From: Allodiplogaster sudhausi
Taxonomy: Eukaryota; Nematoda; Chromadorea; Rhabditida; Diplogasteridae
Assembly: GCA_945643635.1 (NCBI GenBank)
Contig: CALZFC010000001.1
Coordinates: 7,911,001 to 7,975,000, forward strand
Length of the DNA: 64,000 bases
Direction of reading: 5' to 3'
Shown one piece after another: positions 57,292 through 64,000 of this stretch (positions within the stretch are counted from its first letter, which is position 1; each line of letters begins with the position of its first letter). The position numbers were made by a program, and so were the translations under genes. The notes beneath the pieces are model-generated. The model worked only from the letters and a program-made list of their open reading frames with translations, had not been told where the DNA came from and did no database searches.

Positions 57292-57756
57292 CAGTCCCGC
57301 CCAACATTTCAGGTGCATAGATTAATCAGATTAATTAGATTAATCTAAATAATCTCAATTGATTTTTCAGCGCTCAGGACACATTTCAATACAGTTTTCA
57401 AGTCAATCTAAACTAATTCGGTGCTGCTAAATACTTTGGAAACAACATATTTTTTCAGAATAGGTTAACACTAACGAGAAAATTCATATTTTTGCCAGAA
57501 ATCCCTTTGAAAAATGCAGCGCATTGCGCACCATTTTCAAACGGTTTCTGGCCAAAATATGAATTTCCTCGTTAGTGTCATCTTGTTATAAGAAAATAAT
57601 GTTACCAACGTATTTAGCAGCATCGAATTAGTCTAGAGTTGCCTAAAAACTCTATTGAAATGCGTCCTGAGCGCTGAAAAATCAATTGAGATTATCTGGA
57701 TTAATCTAATTAATCTGATTAATCTATGTTCATACCTGAAATGTTGAGCGAGAATG
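57292..57756. mobile_element. Foldback element in the last FkbM intron, right arm only
   Basis: Ends CAGTCCCGCCCAACATTTCA and inverse (TGAAATGTTGAGCGAGAATG); inverted similarity continues inward through GATTAATCAGATTAATTAGA and GCGCTCAGGACACATTTCAA. Preceded by TA on the left; the right edge is less clean. The left-arm intron lacks it. Confidence 0.75.
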
Positions 57757-58171
57757 TTATTATGTATATACATATTTCCTTTTTAGTTTACAACGGTTCG
57801 CATGCAGTTTATTTCCATCGCCACTTCCTTGTTAACTTCCAAGACAAGCGATGCGTCAACAAGTACCTCGCGCAATTCTTCTTGGAATAGAAATATAAAA
57901 AAAACACATTTGCAATATTTAACTCCATTTGTGGCTATTATTTGATGAATGCAACAATTTCCGGCGCGTTGTCGAGTTCCTTGCTAATTCTCTTGCATTT
58001 TGCTTGTTTTCCATTTCGAATGACGTCATGTGGGACAGCTTTATTTAATTAACAACCTGCTCAATTATGTGTGTGAATGCACAATTCGTCGTCATATGTA
58101 TATTGCAACAAGTTCAAACACAATATTTTGTCACGGCGTGTTGTCAAGTTCTCATTTTGAATGTCAATTAA

Positions 58172-58925
58172 ATTCAATGGAGGTACATATCGTGACAAAA
58201 GTTTTAAGCGGGTATTCGCTAAATTCCTTAAATAATGTGATTCATACGAGAGCACTAAATAAAGGAAATAAAACGGAAGCAGAAGAGGGGGCGGAGAGAT
58301 CCAGAACGAAGGAATCAAGAAGAAAGGTGTGATGAGAGTGCCAAGGGAAAGGACTGAGAAGGGAGTAAGAGGAGGGCGGAGGATCACAAATAGGAGAGAA
58401 AGGGTGAGAGCAAAAAAGGGTCTCACGAAGGGTCTTCTGAAAAGGGTGATCTCCTAAATTCTCACTCGAAAGTTCTCTGAACAAGGGTCCCGACAACAAA
58501 ATTCACAAAGAATTCCAATTAATTCTCATGAGTTGGTCTCAATCCTGAACATCTCCTTCATCCGGAGAATACCCAAAACTCTTGGAAGATTTCCCAAGAA
58601 CGAACAAAATAATTATATGTGAGCCTTTCAAGGGCAGAGGGCAACAAGTTTATCACTTGTGCAAAGAAAGAACGGACAAACAACAAAGTGAACTATAACG
58701 GCGGAACAAGGAAACTTTTCTCAAAGGAGAAAAAGCAAGTGCGAACCGGCTAACTAGCCACAAAAAGGTCGAAGTGAGAATGATATCTCAAAGCCATCCA
58801 GATGCAAACGAATCTACCGTACCCATGTAATTCCAGGCGAGAGAATTAGTAGTTTAAAAGGCGACGTCATAAAAGTTCCACGGGTCAAACTTATTACTAA
58901 GAAAAACAAATATGTTTTAGAACAA
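58172..58925. other. Right-arm-specific insertion, nature unknown
   Basis: The left arm runs directly from the equivalent of 58171 to the equivalent of 58926. The inserted block has a GA-rich, AGG-containing region (58270-58450) and no domain. No terminal repeats were recognised. Confidence 0.45.
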
Positions 58926-59294
58926 GATTTGTCATATCGTACGATTTGCGAAATTCTCTTGAATAGTAAGACACTGCGATGATCTAAATCAAAATTACAG
59001 AAACGGAAACAAAACAAAACAATTATTCCATAAAGAGATTAAATGTGTAATGAAATCTTTTTGCGTAATTAAATATTCTATTGCTTTTGAACTTTATTTG
59101 GACAAGGCAATCTCAATATCGTTTTTTGACAGAACTGATTGTGAGCACCCAGCTTTGGCCTCATTTTCTCTGTCATTTATCACAGTTTCCCGCGTGCGTA
59201 GGCGGTTGCTTTGCTCCTGAAAAAGACATCAGAAAAAGAGGAAATTCGATCAAGAAGAATTCGATCGAGACTACAGACGCCAAAAATCGTGCGC

Positions 59295-59530
59295 CCTACA
59301 TTCCGCCCGCTTTCGCTCCTCCGCCCGCTTTCGCTCCTCCGCCCGCTTCCGCTCCTCCGCCCGCTTCCGCTCCTCCGCCCGCTTCCGCTTCTCCGCCCGC
59401 TTACGCTCTTCCGCCCGCTTCCGCTCCTCCGCCCGCTTTCGCTCTTCCTCCCGCTTCCGCTTCTCCGCCTGTTTCCGCTTCTCCGCCTGCTTCCGCTCCT
59501 AGCCCGCCTCCGCTCCTCCGCCCGCCTCCA
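59295..59530. repeat. 18-bp minisatellite, right-arm allele
   Basis: About thirteen units of CCGCCCGCTTCCGCTCCT type, translating as PPASAP-like hexapeptides on plus after a stretch reading KKNSIETTDAKNRAPYIPP. Confidence 0.85.
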
Positions 59531-59639
59531 CTCTTCCGCGCCCTTAATCGCCCGCTCCCGCCCTTCCTGCTCGATTCACAGCTGACATTCTCATTGGGGA
59601 CACGCCGGACAGCGAGTCGCTGTGGTAAAGTGTCACTTT

Positions 59640-60420
59640 ATGCGGAATAAACTTGAGGTCATTACCAATGAGGATACCTTGTCTGTATCTCTGGTAACAA
59701 CGATCTTTCCGAATTGCACTACAAGACTAGCAATTTGTGCTACTTCAGTATGAAAGAGAATGGTTGTATTTGTATCTTGTAGTGTGATTTACTGTATGTA
59801 TGTACGTTCCCTCTCCCACTTGTCGTTCTCGCTCTTTCGCCTTCTCGGTCTCTATCGCTCAATGTAACTCCGCCTCTTACTCTTCTGTACTTAAGTAAGT
59901 CCTGAGTATGACTAATCGAGGAGCTTCTTCCCGGAGGCGACCAGCCTTAAGCTGACTCGCCTCTTGCCTTCTTTTTGCCGCCCTTCCCCCGTTCCCGTAG
60001 TCCTTCTCGAACTTCCCGTCCTGTTCCCCCTCAACGACCACCACGCCTCGGACCCAGTACCCTTCCCTGTCGTCTCGCTCTCTCTCTCTCTCTGTCGAGT
60101 ATCGCTGCCTAATAAACTTGTCTTCTCGGAAGTCTTGTCGCTGGGGAACGACTCGTATTGACTGGTAGCAGAACAACGGATTTCCAAGGAGATCAGATCA
60201 GTCAGAATGACTGATATTCTCAGATTGTTGAATGATCGTTTGCTGTAGTTTTGATGAGTTGAAGGCAGAGGTGACGCGAAAAGGACTGACTAGGAATGAG
60301 CGACGAAACAAGCTTAACGCTCTTAGCGCCGAAAAGTCGCTGGCTGAACAGCCGTTTTATCTGTAAAAGGTGGTAGCACCATTCACAAACTTGCCGTCGG
60401 TAGCATCCGATTAAAAGAAT
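59640..60420 (+). mobile_element. LTR-retrotransposon relic, copy 3 (outer edge of right arm)
   Basis: LTR-like block (about 59774-60162) with a CCTAATAAACTTG polyadenylation motif near its 3' end, then a primer-binding-like TGGTAGCAGAACAACGG (60163-60179), a leader, and a gag-like start MTDILRLLNDRLL at 60210 broken by stops. No pol. Confidence 0.6.
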
Positions 60421-60549
60421 GATAAAAAGTGGGTCAATTATTGGAAAGAGAAAAGGCATCATAAGAAGAAGAGTGCCATCAATGTGTCCTTGAATATAAT
60501 TCATTATTCTTCTCACTATATTCAATGTCAGAAAAGATTCTTGCAAGGG

Positions 60550-62000
60550 CGACGATCCACTGGTGCCTTCAGTTGTCACTGGAGCATGTTCAAGCGTTTG
60601 GGAACCACAGTCCGGGACCATCAATTCTTTTGAAAGAAGCAAATATTGTATCAAATTTGAAGCGCTTTTAGAATACATAGGAGCGGTGTTGTAGAAATGA
60701 GCAAAAAATACTCAATTCGGCGAAAAACAGTATTCGAAAATATTCAGGGCTGTATTTAAGGGCCAAAGTGAAGTTTTATGAAAAATCATCTACAAGAAAA
60801 TTAAAGCCCCTTGAAAAAGCTATCCAAGAGCATTGCTGTACCGGGTATTTTGATGAACAAACTCGATAAAAAATTCCTAGGGCAGGCCTTGATTAAAGAA
60901 TACTGACATGCTCTCTTCAAGGAAGTCTCCGGCAAATGTATGGCAAGCAATTCAAAATAGGCATTTGAACCATGAAGTGTCTCGCACGGAAGGCCCTCAA
61001 GCTGCCACTGGCTAAAATATGCCTAGTTCTCTACCCGTCACATTTTCGGAAGGCTGTGATTCTCTCATTTCAGTGCTGCTGCCCTTGCACTCTCTCCACA
61101 GAAATATGTTGTCAAAAAATTGCATAGGGAGCTGAACTGTTGAGAAAATTCCGGCCAATGTTAGTTGCGGGCTCCGATATGCACGCTTTGAAATAATAAT
61201 GTTCGGGATTACCCGCTTGTGCTACACTTATTTATTTATTTATTTATTTATATACATCGATTAAGATGTGACAACACTTGGAGAGATATGACGCGACCGG
61301 AGAGAGAAAAAACTAAATACACAGATCTTTTTTTCAAAAAGGCTGGAGTTGGCGTTTTAGTAGCGAACGAGCGATGCAAAATAGGAGGGTGCTAAGATCT
61401 ACACTAGCTAATTCTCTACCTGTGATATTTAAAATAACTATAATTCTGAAGTGGTGAGATGAAATTCATTCAAACTTTCCCTATCTAAGTTTTACGATAA
61501 GACGAACTGATCTACATATGCTTAAAAAACCATATGTTATTTATTCGCCGGAGACCTCCTTTAATTCTCTTCGCTTTTTTCCAGTTTTAATGTGGGTTGT
61601 AGGGGTTAAAGGGGAGCAGGTCGAATTGTGGAGAAAATCCGAGCCTTCAAATAATTTCCATTTATTGACACCAGATTAGAAAATTAACATTATTCTCCAC
61701 TTTGAATTTGCGAATATCCCGCCATTTTTAAGAAAATGTTTGCAGGCCAATGCCGTGGCCGACGTGGCCATTAGATTGCTGATTGTGATCCTAAAGCGCT
61801 TTCATAAGGTGCGCGCAACCAACATGGGCCGGCTTTATTCAAACAGGTCCACTCCCACGCGAATGGTGTGAGTACAAATTTCTGAGGAGAGTGTGGGGAA
61901 GGCAGCAGCACCATTTCTGTGGATTGCTAATGCCGTACTTTTTAACCTGTTCGTCAGGGACTCCGTGGTAGGAGTTTTCCCTTGTGATCTCCGTTAAGGA
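60550..62000. other. No gene seen
   Basis: AT-rich, with an ATTT tetranucleotide run (61208-61233) and repeated CTAGTTCTCTACCCGTCACA-like motifs (61021, 61406). I see no domain or splice structure. Confidence 0.4.
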
Positions 62001-62739
62001 AGAATATTGCTCAACATTGCCATTCAAATAAGCGTTATCGTAAGAAAGAAGAGATTGATCTACCTCCATGTTGAACATGCAGAGAGTGATGTCTAGCCGG
62101 TCCAGCTCGGCTCCCGTCGCGAACATTGGCAGAACGTTGAACTCGCCGCCCTCCATGTCGAACCAGATCGTGTCGATGAGCGACTCGTTCACGAAGGCGC
62201 GCAAGAAGCGCGGCAGGTCCACGTGCACCACCGTGTGCTCATCGTAGCGGCCGTCCCAAACAATTCGAGTTTGAATTCCCTCGCTTTTATTTGATTGAGA
62301 GGACCCGAAATGAATAATATTCTTATGATTACGCATAAGTTTATATGATAGAGCATCATGATTTTTTCAGATCAATAAAATGAGAAGCAACAAAAAAGTG
62401 AAAAACGAACTTCCGTTCAGAACAATCGACTTGGACGTCCCGAGTGATCCGCTGATAGCGAAAGGGAAGAAGACACCGAGCTCTTTGAAGAGCTCATCGT
62501 TGATCTATGTATGTATGTAAGTTGTGACGTTTTATTGCTATTTTTTTTTGATTTTTTAGATATAATTACTATTAAATTTTTTTCTAAGATATAATTTGTG
62601 TTCTATTTTTAGAGGCAGCCACTGACTTCGGCGCTCGGGTCGGCGCCATAAAAGCGAAGGTTAGGTGCGCGCGTCCGGAGTGCGAGCTCACCTTTGGTGT
62701 CGTGGCCGATGCCGAGCGATACCATCACGCCTTCCGCCT

Positions 62740-62895
62740 CAAGATAAAGAGAGTGAAAAAGAGAGAGAAAAAGAGTGAGAAAGAGAAAGAAAAAGGGTGA
62801 AAAAGAGAAAGAAAAAGAGTGAGAAAGAGAGAGAGAAAGAGAGCTGAAGAGAGAAAGAGAGTGAAAGACAGAGATAAAGAGAGAGAGAGAGCAAA
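62740..62895. repeat. GA-rich intronic block
   Basis: AAAGAGAGAAAAAGAGTGAG-type repeats between exons 4 and 5 of the third FkbM copy; comparable blocks occur at the same intron in both palindrome copies (46740-46835, 55745-55840). Confidence 0.85.
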
Positions 62896-63314
62896 GAGAT
62901 CAAAACGCACCACGCCGTTTTCTATTGCATAATCTTTTTAGGTGTAAATGAGTGTAAATGTTGCTCAAGAATGCACTGACACCAGGATTCACTGGTAGAA
63001 TATGATACTTGGTCTCGTCCAAGTTTGCAAAGCCCTCAAGCACGATCTTCTGCATGCCCGGCTGCTCGGCGCAGTCCTTGATGTTTCGCCAGAACTCGTT
63101 CCAGAACTTAATATACATATATATATATATATAATATATATATATATATGTAAACATATATGTATACTCTATATAAAATTGAACAGCAAACTGACGGCTG
63201 TGAGATTAGCGGCGAGTTCTGTCAGATTTCTGGAGACACACGAGTGCCAATCGTTGTGCGCGACGCGGACGGCAGCGTTGTCGGTGTCGCGAGACTGTGA
63301 GAGAAAGATCATCG

Positions 63315-63387
63315 AAAGGTCAACGAAAGGTCAACGAAAGGTCAATGAAAGGTCATTGAAAGTTTGGAAAGGTCGACGAAAGGTCAA
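63315..63387 (+). promoter_or_regulatory. AGGTCA half-site array (DR5 spacing), third copy
   Basis: Four perfect AGGTCA cores at 11-bp steps (63317, 63328, 63339, 63350), then a degenerate stretch and two more GGTC cores (about 63370 and 63381). Same intron as the arrays in the other two copies. Confidence 0.5.
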
Positions 63388-64000
63388 CAACAAGACATAG
63401 TAATCTTTCGCTTTTTTTGTGAGGGCTACTACTGTCTCACTGGGCGTGGGACTGTTGAAGCCTTCCAAAAAATTCTTTCCACAGCAGATAGCGATTTTTG
63501 TATTGTTGTTTAATGTCAATTAGACGAATGAAAGCAACAGAGATACAGACAGAAACAGTTGCCGGCTTATGAGGAATATTCACGACGGAAAAGACGGCCG
63601 GAGCTATGGAGGGCGTCGCGTCCACGTGGCGGCCATCGGGAAGCTGTAAACGAGTTATAATAATGTTTTTTTTAATTAATAAATTAACATCATTATTAAA
63701 TCTCTTAGATCAAGATTAATTATTATATTTAATATCATACTGATTGAATAGAAAAAAAAGAAATTGTATTTAAAAAAAAACTAAAGCTGACATATGGAAA
63801 GGTGAAGAGAAGATAAGAGAGAAGGAGAAGAGCGACGATTGCGAGTGCACTTTCACCGAATTCGTGAAGCGCATCGACTTCTTGTTCATCGCCTTTTTAT
63901 TTAGGTTTTTTATTATTATTTTAAATTGGTAAAAACCTTTTAATTGCAATTTTAATATACTACACGACAATATTAATATTACAATTTATCAATAAAACTA

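Larger units (their letters stand above)
52607..57890 (+). pseudogene. FkbM-type methyltransferase, right-arm copy (exon 1 frameshift)
   Basis: Exons: 52607-52710, 53085-53177, 53392-53490, 55491-55616, 55843-55956, 56037-56130, 56242-56432, 56749-56842 and 57787-57890. Exons 2-9 join in phase and give a complete C-terminal region: SRDTENSAIRVAFNEWHSCV, MWDEFWLDVKKCAGQSAMQK, VMVTLGIGRDTKAELALR, LFKELGVFFPFAISGSLG, DGKYNVHPVVHVDLPRFLRA, IWFDMEGGEFSVLPMF, EEIYAQFVQQTLADRRYVIL and VNKYLAQFFLE, stop. DMEGGE is the FkbM signature. Exon 1 lacks 13 nt relative to the left copy (104 vs 117 nt), which destroys the signal anchor and shifts frame. A downstream start could still give a soluble protein. 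Intron 3 has grown to 2 kb by two transposon insertions. Confidence 0.75.
51930..60545. repeat. Right arm of giant inverted duplication
   Basis: Reverse complement of 43556-49190, about 3 kb longer because of right-arm-specific insertions: a hAT-type MITE (53531-54211), a 1.2-kb foldback element (54278-55482), a 0.47-kb foldback element (57292-57756) and roughly 0.75 kb at about 58172-58925. Confidence 0.9.
62006..63889 (-). pseudogene. FkbM-type methyltransferase, third copy, 3'-truncated
   Basis: Exon remains: 63889-63792 (MNKKSMRFTNSVKV; no hydrophobic anchor, frame off by the same region as the right copy), 63644-about 63552 (LPDGRHVDATPSIAPAVFSV), about 63297-63199 (SRDTDNAAVRVAHNDWHSCV), about 63110-62985 (FWNEFWRNIKDCAEQPGMQK), about 62740-62625 (EGVMVSLGIGHDTKGELALR), about 62505-62412 (LFKELGVFFPFAISGSLGTS) and about 62262-62065 (DGRYDEHTVVHVDLPRFLRA, IWFDMEGGEFNVL). 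Exons 8 and 9 are missing: homology stops at 62006 within intron 7. Protein divergence from the palindrome copies is high except in exon 7, which is nearly identical. Confidence 0.7.

Noticed and set aside
61208..61233. ATTT repeat as a possible regulatory AU-rich element
   Set aside because: Simple tetranucleotide repeat with no gene nearby.

Overview
This is eukaryotic nuclear DNA, most likely from a nematode. The genes are split into many small exons with short introns ending in TTTCAG-like acceptors. The recognisable families (EGL-9-type prolyl hydroxylase, acyltransferase-3/SGNH 'OAC' proteins, nematode FkbM-type methyltransferases, a COMT-like O-methyltransferase) are a typical nematode set. 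A diplogastrid such as Pristionchus is a guess from general character only; nothing here proves the genus. Introns and spacers are full of CT/GA microsatellites and small inverted-repeat transposons.

Layout. 0-7 kb: a tandemly duplicated pair of small-protein genes (units at 1-2560 and 4006-6200), plus a third, inverted copy of one of them (6420-6710). 7-14 kb: no confident gene; a tRNA-like element and a striking GC-rich triple hairpin (8822-8894). 14.1-15.5 kb: an intact seven-exon O-methyltransferase. 16-23 kb: dispersed repeats, broken copies of egl-9 exons and a hAT-like transposase relic. 23.2-29.2 kb (minus): an egl-9/PHD homologue with HxD...H...R catalytic residues. 31-32.4 kb (plus): the last exon of an unrecognised membrane-protein gene, split by a 102-bp hAT MITE. 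33.5-41.2 kb (minus): an OAC acyltransferase whose introns have taken in three inverted-repeat elements. 41.5-42.1 kb: another exon interrupted by a hAT-type element.

43.6-60.5 kb is the most remarkable part: a giant inverted duplication (left arm about 43556-49190, right arm about 51930-60545, spacer about 2.7 kb). Each arm carries one copy of the same nine-exon FkbM-type methyltransferase gene in opposite orientation, with an LTR-retrotransposon relic at the outer edge. The copies carry different lesions, and the right arm has gained at least three transposons that the left arm lacks. A third, 3'-truncated paralogue lies at 62.0-63.9 kb. All three copies keep an array of AGGTCA half-sites with 5-nt spacers in the same intron.

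Exon models were spliced by hand from splice motifs, reading phase and family knowledge. Several junctions in egl-9 and the OAC gene do not keep phase; real decay and indel errors in the assembly cannot be told apart from the sequence alone.
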